DNA of 64,000 bases from DASXQK01 sp963724385 (GTDB taxonomy: Bacteria; Pseudomonadota; Alphaproteobacteria; Dongiales; Dongiaceae). Numbering within the stretch: position 1 is the first letter of the stretch; each line of letters starts with the position of its first letter. The stretch covers positions 868,001 through 932,000 of the forward strand of contig CAVRUJ010000001.1 of assembly GCA_963724385.1 (NCBI GenBank). The letters run 5' to 3'. Position numbers and translations under genes: made by a program. Below, in pieces: positions 49,032 to 56,900 of the stretch. Below the pieces are notes generated by a model. It was not told where the DNA came from. It was given only the letters and a program-made list of their open reading frames with translations, and made no database searches.

Positions 49032-51875
49032 ATGCCTCTCGACTGGCAGACGGACTTCGGAACCCCCCCGCGCGAAGCTTCCGGCACGGTTACGCTGGAG
49101 ATCGACGGGCGTCCGGTGACCGTGGCGGCAGGCACCTCCCTCATGCGGGCCGCGGCGGAGGCGGGGTTCAAGATCCCCAAGCTCTGCGCCACCGACAGCC
49201 TGGAGGCCTTTGGATCCTGCCGGCTCTGCCTGGTGGAGATCGACGGCCGTCGGGGCACGCCCGCCTCCTGCACCACCATCGCCGAGCAGGGGATGAAGGT
49301 GCATACCCAGACCGATCGCTTGGCGCGGCTCCGGCGCGGGGTGATGGAGCTCTACATCTCCGATCATCCGCTCGATTGCCTCACCTGCGCGGCCAACGGC
49401 GATTGCGAGCTGCAGGACATGGCCGGCGCCGTGGGCCTGCGCGAGGTGCGGTATGGCTACGAGGGCGCCAACCATCTGGTCGCGACCAAGGACGAAACCA
49501 ACCCCTATTTCACCTTCGATCCGGCGAAATGCATCGTCTGCTCGCGCTGCGTCCGGGCCTGCGAGGAGGTGCAGGGCACCTTCGCGCTCACCGTGGACGG
49601 GCGCGGCTTCGCCTCGCGCATAGCCGCCGGCCAGGATGAAGGTTTCCTCGCCTCCGAATGCGTATCCTGTGGGGCTTGCGTGCAGGCCTGCCCAACGGCG
49701 ACCTTGATCGAGAAATCGGTGATCGCCGCCGGCCAACCCGCCCGCAGCGTCGTCACCACCTGCGGCTACTGCGGCGTCGGCTGTTCCTTCGAAGCGGAGA
49801 TGCAGGGCGACAAGGTCGTGCGCATGACGCCCTACAAGGGCGGTCAGGCCAATCACGGCCATTCCTGCGTCAAGGGCCGCTTCGCCTGGGGTTACGCGAC
49901 CCACAAGGACCGCATCGCCAAGCCGATGATCCGGGCCAACATCGCCGATCCCTGGCGCGAGGTGAGCTGGGACGAGGCAATCGGCCATGCGGCGCGCGAG
50001 TTCAAGCGCATCCAGGCCCAATACGGCCGGGATTCCATCGGCGGCATCACCTCCTCGCGCTGCACCAACGAGGAAACCTATCTGGTCCAGAAGCTGGTGC
50101 GCGCCGGCTTCGGCAACAACAACGTGGATACCTGCGCCCGGGTCTGCCATTCGCCCACCGGCTATGGCCTGAAGACCACGCTCGGGACCTCTGCGGGAAC
50201 CCAAGACTTCGATTCCGTGCTCAAGGCCGACGTGATCATGGTCATCGGCGCCAATCCGACCGACGGGCACCCGGTCTTCGCCTCGCGCATGAAGCGCCGC
50301 TTGCGGGAAGGCGCCAGGCTCATCGTCGTCGATCCCCGGCGCATCGATCTGGTGCGCACGCCCCATGTGGCCGCCGTCCATCATCTGCAGCTGAAGCCCG
50401 GCACCAATGTGGCGGTGATGAACGCCTTCGGCCATGTGATCGCGACCGAGGGCCTGTTCGACGAACGCTACGTGGTCGAGCGTTGCGAGCCCGCCGCTTT
50501 CAGCAGCTGGTTCGAATTCGTCAGCCGGCCGGAGAATTCACCCGAAGCCGTGGAGGCCCAGACCGGCGTCCCGGCAGCGGAACTGCGCGCCGCGGCCCGG
50601 CTCTATGCGACCGGCGGGAACGGCGCGATCTACTACGGGCTCGGGGTGACCGAACACAGCCAGGGCTCGACCACGGTCATGGCCATGGCCAATCTCGCCA
50701 TGGCGACCGGGAACATCGGCCGGGCCGGGGTGGGCGTGAACCCCTTGCGCGGCCAGAACAACGTGCAAGGGTCCTGCGACATGGGCTCCTTCCCCCATGA
50801 GCTTAGCGGCTATCGCCATGTCTCGGAGGACGCGACGCGCAACCTGTTCGAGCAGGCCTGGGGAGTGGGCCTCGATGCCGAGCCGGGCCTGCGCATACCC
50901 AACATGCTCGATGCCGCGGTGGAAGGCGGCTTCAAGGGCATCTACATCCAGGGCGAGGACATCGTCCAGTCGGATCCCAACACCCGCCACGTGACCGCGG
51001 GCCTGGCGGCCATGGAATGCGTCGTCGTCCAGGACCTCTTCCTCAACGAGACGGCGCGCTACGCCCATGTCTTCCTGCCCGGCTCGTCCTTCCTGGAAAA
51101 GGATGGCACCTTCACCAATGCCGAGCGGCGCATCAACCGGGTGCGGCTTGCCGTCCCGCCGTTGGCCGGCCTGGCGGATTGGCAGATCACCATGGCGCTC
51201 TCCAATGCGCTCGGCTACCCGATGAACTACCGGCATCCCGCGGAAATCATGGACGAGATCGCGCGCCTGACCCCGACCTTCGCCGGCGTCAGCTACGCCA
51301 AGCTCGAGGAGCTGGGCAGCGTGCAGTGGCCCTGCAACGACGGCGCGCCGGCGGGCACGCCGACCATGCATGTGGACCGGTTCGTGCGCGGCAAAGGCAA
51401 ATTCATCGTCACGGAGTACGTGCCGACCGACGAGAAGACCGGGCCCCGCTTCCCGCTGATCCTGACCACGGGGCGCATCCTCACCCAATACAACGTGGGC
51501 GCCCAGACGCGGCGGACCGAGAACGTGGTCTGGCACCAGGAAGATGTCCTGGAGATCCACCCCCATGACGCCGAGAACCGCGGCATTCGCGACGGCGACT
51601 GGGTATCGCTGGCGAGCCGGTCCGGGGATACGACGCTGCGCGCCCATATCACCGACCGGGTCCAGTCAGGCGTAGTCTACACGACCTTCCACATGCCGGA
51701 AACCGAGGCCAATGTGGTCACTACCGAGTTCTCGGACTGGGCGACCAATTGCCCGGAATACAAGGTGACGGCCGTGGAGGTCCGGCTCACCAACCGGCAT
51801 TCGGCCTGGCAGGAGGAAACCGCGAGCTTGCGTCGGCGAGGGCGGCGGATCGCGAGGGTCGATGCGGCCGAATAA
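49032..51875 (+). CDS. fdsA: Formate dehydrogenase alpha (molybdenum) subunit
   Basis: A 947-residue catalytic subunit. The N-terminal ferredoxin domain (LCATDSLEAFGSCRLCLVE) is followed by a NuoG-type His/Cys cluster (HPLDCLTCAANGDCELQD) and two [4Fe-4S] sites (CIVCSRCVRACEE; CVSCGACVQACPT). The bis-MGD domain begins TTCGYCGVGCSFEAEM and has the Mo-ligand Cys in ARVCHSPTGYG, so it is a Cys rather than selenocysteine enzyme. A molydopterin-binding C-terminus follows (LTTGRILTQYNVGAQTRR). The ATG at 49032 has GGGAGA upstream. It oxidises formate to CO2 in a cytosolic NAD-linked complex. Confidence 0.97.
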   Translation: MPLDWQTDFGTPPREASGTVTLEIDGRPVTVAAGTSLMRAAAEAGFKIPKLCATDSLEAFGSCRLCLVEIDGRRGTPASCTTIAEQGMKVHTQTDRLARLRRGVMELYISDHPLDCLTCAANGDCELQDMAGAVGLREVRYGYEGANHLVATKDETNPYFTFDPAKCIVCSRCVRACEEVQGTFALTVDGRGFASRIAAGQDEGFLASECVSCGACVQACPTATLIEKSVIAAGQPARSVVTTCGYCGVGCSFEAEMQGDKVVRMTPYKGGQANHGHSCVKGRFAWGYATHKDRIAKPMIRANIADPWREVSWDEAIGHAAREFKRIQAQYGRDSIGGITSSRCTNEETYLVQKLVRAGFGNNNVDTCARVCHSPTGYGLKTTLGTSAGTQDFDSVLKADVIMVIGANPTDGHPVFASRMKRRLREGARLIVVDPRRIDLVRTPHVAAVHHLQLKPGTNVAVMNAFGHVIATEGLFDERYVVERCEPAAFSSWFEFVSRPENSPEAVEAQTGVPAAELRAAARLYATGGNGAIYYGLGVTEHSQGSTTVMAMANLAMATGNIGRAGVGVNPLRGQNNVQGSCDMGSFPHELSGYRHVSEDATRNLFEQAWGVGLDAEPGLRIPNMLDAAVEGGFKGIYIQGEDIVQSDPNTRHVTAGLAAMECVVVQDLFLNETARYAHVFLPGSSFLEKDGTFTNAERRINRVRLAVPPLAGLADWQITMALSNALGYPMNYRHPAEIMDEIARLTPTFAGVSYAKLEELGSVQWPCNDGAPAGTPTMHVDRFVRGKGKFIVTEYVPTDEKTGPRFPLILTTGRILTQYNVGAQTRRTENVVWHQEDVLEIHPHDAENRGIRDGDWVSLASRSGDTTLRAHITDRVQSGVVYTTFHMPETEANVVTTEFSDWATNCPEYKVTAVEVRLTNRHSAWQEETASLRRRGRRIARVDAAE

Positions 51876-52722
51876 CATGCGGTTGGCGGCGCGGGATCTG
51901 GTGGCCGTGACGCTTTCCCGGCCGCCGCTGGCAAGCGTGGCCGCCCGGCGCTATCGGGCGGCCGGCGGGGTTCCCGTGGTCGAGGCCGTTGCTGTCGAGG
52001 TTCCCGTGGCCCTCGTCTACAACGGCGTTTCCCACGCGGTGATGATGGCGACACCCCAGGACCTTGAGGATTTCGCCCTCGGCTTCAGCCTGTCGGAAGG
52101 CATCCTGCGCCGGCCGGGCGAGCTTGCCGAAGCGGAGATCGTCGAAGAGCGCCAGGGCATCGAAGTCCGCATGACCGTGGACCGGCGCCGGTTCGATCTG
52201 CTGGCTTCGCGCCGGCGCAACCTGGTCGGGCGCACGGGCTGCGGCATCTGCGGCGTGGACAGCCTCGAAGCGGCGGTGAGGCCGTTGGACCGTCTGCCGC
52301 CGGCGCCGGCGCCGAGCCTTTCCGCCGTGCGCCGGGCTCTTGCCGCCCTGCCGGCGGGTCAGGCGATCAACAGCCAGACGCGCTCGATCCATGCCGCGGC
52401 CTGGGCCGATCTCGATGGCCGGATCGTCCTGCTGCGCGAGGATGTCGGGCGCCACAACGCTCTGGACAAGCTGATCGGCGCCATGGCCAGCGCGGGTATC
52501 GACAGGGTCGGGGGTTTCGCGCTCATCACCAGCCGGTGCAGCGTCGAAATGGTCCAGAAGGCGGCCGCGGTCGGGCTCCCGACCCTGGTCGCCATCTCGG
52601 CGCCGACGACACTGGCTGTGGAACTGGCCAAGGAATGCGGCCTTCGCCTGATCGCCCAGGCCCGGCCCGAAAGCCTGACCATCTATGCCGGCGACTCCTG
52701 GCCGGAGAGCGAGGCCCCATGA
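51862..52722 (+). CDS. fdhD: Formate dehydrogenase accessory sulfurtransferase
   Basis: A 286-residue FdhD/FdsC protein, which passes sulfur to the molybdenum cofactor and is needed for formate dehydrogenase activity. Typical blocks are NGVSHAVMMATPQDLEDFALGF, LSEGILRR, the Cys motif GRTGCGICGVDSLE, HAAAWADLDGRIVLLREDVGRHNALDK and GFALITSRCSVEMVQKAA. The gene overlaps the end of fdsA by 14 bases and shares ATGA with fdsD, so it is translationally coupled. Often called fdsC in this operon. Confidence 0.95.
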   Translation: MRPNNMRLAARDLVAVTLSRPPLASVAARRYRAAGGVPVVEAVAVEVPVALVYNGVSHAVMMATPQDLEDFALGFSLSEGILRRPGELAEAEIVEERQGIEVRMTVDRRRFDLLASRRRNLVGRTGCGICGVDSLEAAVRPLDRLPPAPAPSLSAVRRALAALPAGQAINSQTRSIHAAAWADLDGRIVLLREDVGRHNALDKLIGAMASAGIDRVGGFALITSRCSVEMVQKAAAVGLPTLVAISAPTTLAVELAKECGLRLIAQARPESLTIYAGDSWPESEAP

Positions 52723-52961
52723 GCGCCGATCGCCTCGTCTACATGGCGAACCAGATCGCCCAATTCTTCCGCTCCCAGCCCAGGCCCGAGGCGGTGGCGG
52801 CCACCGCCGACCATCTGCGCAAATTCTGGGAGCCGCGCATGCGCCGGCAGATCGTCGCGCTGCTGGGAAGCGGCAAGGCAGCGGACCTCGCCGACATAGC
52901 TCGGGAAGCGGTGCTCCAGCTTCCCGAGGCCGCGGGCGCGGCCGCCGAACAGCAGCCTTAG
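52719..52961 (+). CDS. fdsD: Formate dehydrogenase delta subunit
   Basis: An 80-residue protein reading RLVYMANQIAQFFRSQPRPEAVAATADHLRKFWEPRMRRQI in two consecutive blocks, the diagnostic pattern of FdsD. It has no cofactor motif; the family is needed for assembly or stability of the complex. The ATG at 52719 overlaps fdhD as ATGA. Its stop overlaps the stop of the leftward dioxygenase-like gene by 4 bases, leaving no room for an intergenic terminator. Confidence 0.93.
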   Translation: MSADRLVYMANQIAQFFRSQPRPEAVAATADHLRKFWEPRMRRQIVALLGSGKAADLADIAREAVLQLPEAAGAAAEQQP

Positions 52962-53332
52962 CGGCTCGCCGACCGCTCCTGGAAGCGGCGCAGAAACTCG
53001 ATATCGAGGGGCAGCTTCTGCCCCAGCCAAAGGGCATTCTCCGAGTGGTCGGTGGGATCATCGCCGGTCTCGGGATGGATCAATACCGACAGGCCCCGAT
53101 GGTTCAGCATCAGCCAGGGCACGAGCCTGGTGAATTCGTCCGGCCGGAATGCCACCTGGTACATGGGCTTGGGATGGGGCCCGACCGGCTCGTCGCGCCA
53201 GCGCCCCATGACGACCTGGAATCCAGCCGCGATAGCCTCGCGGATCTCGGCGGCGATCGCCCGGCTGGCGGCGTCCTCGTAATAGATATGGGCGTGGAAG
53301 TCGACGATCCGTCCCGTGTCGATCGGCTTCAT
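52958..53332 (-). CDS. DOPA 4,5-dioxygenase-family protein
   Basis: A 124-residue protein of the DOPA_dioxygenase family (PF08883 type): VDFHAHIYYEDA, MGRWRDEPVGPHPKPMYQVAF and WLMLNHRGLSVLIHPETGDD. The histidines in FHAHIY, GPHP, NHRG and IHPE are the probable metal ligands. Fungal and cyanobacterial relatives cleave catechol rings of DOPA; bacterial members are mostly uncharacterised. The ATG overlaps the stop of the adenylate-cyclase gene as ATGA, so the two are one transcript, an unexpected pairing. Confidence 0.85.
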   Translation of the reverse strand: MKPIDTGRIVDFHAHIYYEDAASRAIAAEIREAIAAGFQVVMGRWRDEPVGPHPKPMYQVAFRPDEFTRLVPWLMLNHRGLSVLIHPETGDDPTDHSENALWLGQKLPLDIEFLRRFQERSASR

Positions 53333-54936
53333 CGTTTGTCCTCTGGGCTGGTTGGAATGCCTTCGGCCTTCCTATCGGGGCGCGCGTCGAGGGCTGCCAG
53401 TGCGCCTTCCAGCAGCCTGCGGGCGCGCTCGGCGGCTTTCGCATCGAGGGTCGTGGGGTCGAGATAGAAATCCAGCCCCGTCATGTGGGCGCTGAAGACC
53501 TGCGCTCCGCCGCCGGTTCCGGTCAAAAGGCGCTCGATCACGTAGGGAACTACTTTCCGGCTGATGCCCTTCATGGAGATGGGCGCCAGCGCGCGGGCGA
53601 CGACCAAGTCCCGGACAAGACCATAGGTCTCGTAGCTGGCGACGATCTGGCCCGGCTCGGCGATGGACTGAAGCCGGGAGGCGAGATTGGCTTCGGCGCC
53701 GATGATCGTGTAGTCCATGCGCTCGTTGCTGCCGAAATTGCCGACGTTGCAATAGCCCGTATTGATGCCCATGCGGACCTGGAACGGCTCCTCGATGCCT
53801 TGCCGGCGCCATTTGACGTTGAGCTCGGCCACCCGTCGCTGCATATCCACCGCCATGGCGAGGCAGGCCAGCGCGTCCTCGGCCACGCCTTTGGTGTCGG
53901 GGTCGCCGAAGAAAATCAGGATCGCGTCGCCGATGAACTTGTCGATGGTGCCGCCATGCTTGAGGGCGATGGCCGACATCTCGGTGAAGTACTCGTTCAG
54001 CAGCTGGGTGATCTCCTCCGGCTGAAGCCTTTCGGAGGTAGCCGTGAAGTCCTTGATGTCGGAGAAGAAGATGGTGAGCTTCTTGCGTTGGGTCTGGACG
54101 ACCACGTCCTTCTCGCCGCTGAAGATGCTCTTGTAGACCTGGGGCGACAGATAGTGGGAGATCTTCTCGGCTATCGCGGCAAGGAAATCATTGGCCGCCT
54201 GGAGCCGCTGGTTGATCCGGGTGATGAGCGCGGACTGCCGGTCCTGCAGGACGATGAATCCGGTCCCGGAGGCCGCCATGAAGGCAAAATAGATCAGCAG
54301 GTATTTAAACGAGAGAAGGTTGCGGGCGATCGGCTGGGTGACGGTCACCTCCTGGATTCCGCGCACGTCGCCCACTTTCCAGTCGCGCTTGGGGCTGTCG
54401 GGGTGAGTGTTGTGGCAGGCGACGCAGGCGGGACCCATGATGATCGGGGCGATGAGTCTGATCCGGCTGTCGAACAGGGAGGCCTTTACTTCGGTCAGCA
54501 GCTCCTTCGGGTCCTGGCGCAGCGCCGCCAGGGATCCGCGCTCGAAATCGTCCATGGCGTGCGGTGCGCGGCCCTTGAAGGGATAGTCGGAGATGAAGCG
54601 GTAGACGATGTTGTGCTGCTGCTCGCTGATGACCTGGCCGAGTTCGAGGGAGAGCGTCGCCGGGATCGGGATCGCGCCCGGAACATCGGCATAGTTGTGT
54701 ACGACCTGGACCGACCCGGGCGAGGCCAGGACCCGGGCAACGATATTGCGGGCGTAGTAGGAGCGGAAGCTGGTGATCAGCGAGTTGAGGTCGCTCGCCT
54801 GGCGCTCGAGCAGGTTCTCGGAGAGATGGCGAAGGTCCAGCCAAACGGCCGTAGGCAGGCCCAGGAGCAAGGCGGCGACGAGGCCGATCACGGCGATCCG
54901 CTTGCCGACCGCGCCACCTTCCGGCGTTTTTTCCAT
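53329..54936 (-). CDS. Membrane class III adenylate cyclase with c-type haem motif (DUF3365-like sensor)
   Basis: A 535-residue protein. Membrane helix 1 lies at about 12-34. A periplasmic Tll0287/DUF3365-like domain of about 170 residues ends in a CxxCH haem-attachment motif (Cys171-Cys174-His175, PACVACHNTHPDSPK). Helix 2 is at about 210-231, followed by a short coiled linker. The cyclase domain has both metal Asp (Asp293 in FSDIKDFTATSE; Asp337 in DKFIGDAILIFFGD), the ATP-specifying pair Lys333 and Asp408, and transition-state Asn417 and Arg421. It should therefore make cAMP under redox or ligand control. It is followed by the DOPA-dioxygenase-like gene (4-base overlap). Confidence 0.9.
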   Translation of the reverse strand: MEKTPEGGAVGKRIAVIGLVAALLLGLPTAVWLDLRHLSENLLERQASDLNSLITSFRSYYARNIVARVLASPGSVQVVHNYADVPGAIPIPATLSLELGQVISEQQHNIVYRFISDYPFKGRAPHAMDDFERGSLAALRQDPKELLTEVKASLFDSRIRLIAPIIMGPACVACHNTHPDSPKRDWKVGDVRGIQEVTVTQPIARNLLSFKYLLIYFAFMAASGTGFIVLQDRQSALITRINQRLQAANDFLAAIAEKISHYLSPQVYKSIFSGEKDVVVQTQRKKLTIFFSDIKDFTATSERLQPEEITQLLNEYFTEMSAIALKHGGTIDKFIGDAILIFFGDPDTKGVAEDALACLAMAVDMQRRVAELNVKWRRQGIEEPFQVRMGINTGYCNVGNFGSNERMDYTIIGAEANLASRLQSIAEPGQIVASYETYGLVRDLVVARALAPISMKGISRKVVPYVIERLLTGTGGGAQVFSAHMTGLDFYLDPTTLDAKAAERARRLLEGALAALDARPDRKAEGIPTSPEDKR

Positions 54937-55031
54937 GACAGCTTTCCCCTGCTCCCGACGGCGACAGGAGAATTATAGGCCGTCGGGATCGAGGAAAGGT
55001 TACCGCATTGGCATAGGCGAAAGTCCGGCCG

Positions 55032-55928
55032 TCAGCCCCGCTTCTTCAGCTTCAGCTTGGCGCGCGTCTCGGCCGGGGTGAGGATCTTGACGTTCATTCC
55101 CTGGAGGATGGTGACTGCCCTGTCGACGAGGCTCCCATTGGTCGCCATCACGCCTCGGGAAAGATAGATGTTGTCCTCGAGCCCGACCCGGACATTGCCG
55201 CCGGCGAGTGCCGCCATGGCGACGAAGGGAAGCTGCATCCGGCTGATGGAGAAAGCCGAAAACACGGTCCCCGGCGGCAAGGCATTGACCATGGCCATGA
55301 AGGTGGTCGGGTCGTCCGGTGCGCCGTAGGGGATGCCCATGCAGAGCTGGATCATCAAGGGATCCTCGATCAGGCCCTCCTTCACCAGGTCCTTGACCAT
55401 GACCAGATGGCCGGTATCGAAGACCTCGAGCTCGGGTCGGACGCCCAGCGCTTTCACCCGCTTGGCCATGGCCCGCAGCATGTCGGGCGTGTTCACCATG
55501 ACATAGTCGCCGCCGGCCACGAAATTCATCGAGCCGCAGTCGAGCGTGCAGATCTCCGGCAGGAGCTGGTCGACATGGGCCAGGCGCTCGGTCGCCCCCG
55601 CCATGTCCGTGCCCTTGGCGTCGACCGGGAAGGGCTTCTCCGCCGAACCGAAGACGAGGTCGCCACCCATGCCCGCAGTGAGGTTGATGACCACGTCCAC
55701 GCCGGAGGAGCGGACGCGGTCGACCACCTCGGCGAAGAGCTTGGGGTCGCGCGCACCTTTGCCCGTCTTTGGATCGCGGACATGGATATGGGCGATGGCC
55801 GCACCGGATTTGGCCGCTTCGATGGCCGAATCGGCGATCTGCTGCGGGGTCACTGGGACCTTGTCCGACTTGCCCGTGGTGTCGCCCGCACCGGTGATGG
55901 CGCAGGTGATGAAGACTTCCCAGTTCAT
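55032..55928 (-). CDS. DUF849 beta-keto acid cleavage enzyme
   Basis: A 298-residue zinc-dependent TIM-barrel of the 3-keto-5-aminohexanoate cleavage (BKACE) family, which condenses a beta-keto acid with acetyl-CoA to give acetoacetate plus a new CoA ester. Zinc ligands are His47 and His49 (AHIHVRDP) and Glu251 (RVGLEDNIYLSRG). TLDCGSMNF and GHLVMVKDLVKEGL are other family blocks. The ATG at 55928 has GGAGGAGG upstream. Some members cleave dehydrocarnitine; the CaiD-like gene about 11 kb away makes that a testable idea, but substrate specificity cannot be read directly. Confidence 0.9.
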   Translation of the reverse strand: MNWEVFITCAITGAGDTTGKSDKVPVTPQQIADSAIEAAKSGAAIAHIHVRDPKTGKGARDPKLFAEVVDRVRSSGVDVVINLTAGMGGDLVFGSAEKPFPVDAKGTDMAGATERLAHVDQLLPEICTLDCGSMNFVAGGDYVMVNTPDMLRAMAKRVKALGVRPELEVFDTGHLVMVKDLVKEGLIEDPLMIQLCMGIPYGAPDDPTTFMAMVNALPPGTVFSAFSISRMQLPFVAMAALAGGNVRVGLEDNIYLSRGVMATNGSLVDRAVTILQGMNVKILTPAETRAKLKLKKRG

Positions 55929-56023
55929 CGCGAGATCCTCCTCCCGTCTGACAGGTCAAGAGGCTATGGCGGGAACCTCCCGGCGCACAATACAGATTCG
56001 CAAGCCAACCACGCCGAATGGGA

Positions 56024-56500
56024 TCAGAGCCACCGGCGCACCCGGGCCTTGTAGTCGAGATAAGGCTGACCGAATAGTTGCGCCAGGTAGCGTTCCTCGC
56101 GTTCGATCGCCAGTTTGGTCACGGCAATCATGGCAATGGGCAGCGCGATGAGGAACCAAAGCGAGCCGGCGGCGAGGCCGATGCCGCCAAGGATCAGGGA
56201 CATGCCCAGATACATGGGATTGCGTGTCCAGCGGTAGATGCCGCTGGTGACGAGAGCGGACGATGGCTTGGTCGGCGCCATCGGGGTCCTCGCCCGCCTG
56301 AAGCCGCGCCTTACCGCTAGAATCAAGCCTGCGCCCAGGACGATGGCGGCCAAGCCGAAGGCCCAGCCGAGGTATTTGCCCGTCGCCGGCAGGAAGGAGA
56401 TTGGCGGCAGCCAGGTCAACAGGCCCGCGATCAGAATGGCTGCGGCATAGATTGTCGGTGGCCAAGCAAATCCGCTGGAAGCCTTGCTGTTCGGCTGCAT
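56024..56500 (-). CDS. Isoprenylcysteine carboxyl methyltransferase-like membrane protein
   Basis: A 158-residue protein with about four hydrophobic segments (YAAAILIAGLLTWL, YLGWAFGLAAIVLGAGLILAV, MSLILGGIGLAAGSLWFLIAL and its continuation). The SAM-binding pattern of the ICMT/PEMT group is seen: SGIYRWTRNPMYLGM and EREERYLAQLFGQPYLDYKARVRRW at the C-terminus. The ATG at 56500 is chosen; an upstream TTG at 56536 would overlap the next gene's end. It is downstream of a small leftward gene and probably co-transcribed. Bacterial members methylate lipids or small molecules, often unknown. Confidence 0.85.
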   Translation of the reverse strand: MQPNSKASSGFAWPPTIYAAAILIAGLLTWLPPISFLPATGKYLGWAFGLAAIVLGAGLILAVRRGFRRARTPMAPTKPSSALVTSGIYRWTRNPMYLGMSLILGGIGLAAGSLWFLIALPIAMIAVTKLAIEREERYLAQLFGQPYLDYKARVRRWL

Positions 56501-56526
56501 GTCGGCCGGCTCTGCAGGCCCTCGGA

Positions 56527-56736
56527 TCAGCGCCAAAGTTTGATCTTTTGCGGCACCTTTGCCGTGAGGGTATCGAGCTCGGAATCCGGGACCAGCTTGT
56601 CCTGGCGGGCGCGCCGCAAGGCCTCAGCGGCAAATTCGGCGTCCTCGGGACCGTCGCTGCGTTTGGCGATGGCGATGGGGTAGGTCTTGAGGCGGTTGCC
56701 GGACTTGCCAAAAATGGCGACGTTTCGCGTTTGCAT
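56527..56736 (-). CDS. Small conserved-looking hypothetical protein
   Basis: A 69-residue hydrophilic protein: MQTRNVAIFGKSGNRLKTYPIA, then KRSDGPEDAEFAAEALRRARQDKLV and PDSELDTLTAKVP. The arrangement (beta strands, an acidic helix A-x-x-ALRRA-x-x-x-x-LV, and a final SELDxLxA) is like short alphaproteobacterial proteins of unknown function. Its ATG is clear but the ribosome-binding site is weak. It ends just before the ICMT-like gene. Confidence 0.58.
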   Translation of the reverse strand: MQTRNVAIFGKSGNRLKTYPIAIAKRSDGPEDAEFAAEALRRARQDKLVPDSELDTLTAKVPQKIKLWR

Positions 56737-56900
56737 CGAGGGCTCGTCTATTTGCCTTAGGGAAGGCCCTCAGCATACACGGGTTTCGACAGTAATCGCC
56801 GCCGAATTCTTGCCGTACCCTGGTTCGCGGCTGGCCGGGGGCGCGGGGCCGGGATAGATTGGTTTTGCCCATCTTTCCCCATCTGGGTCAGCCTTCGCCG

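Noticed and set aside
48654..50435. A 593-codon minus-strand frame, and a 597-codon plus-strand frame at 47846-49639, inside the fds genes
   Set aside because: Both conflict with fdsB and fdsA, whose cofactor motifs are complete.
53485..54978. A 497-codon plus-strand frame opposite the adenylate cyclase
   Set aside because: It is an antisense shadow; the cyclase has complete catalytic residues and membrane helices.
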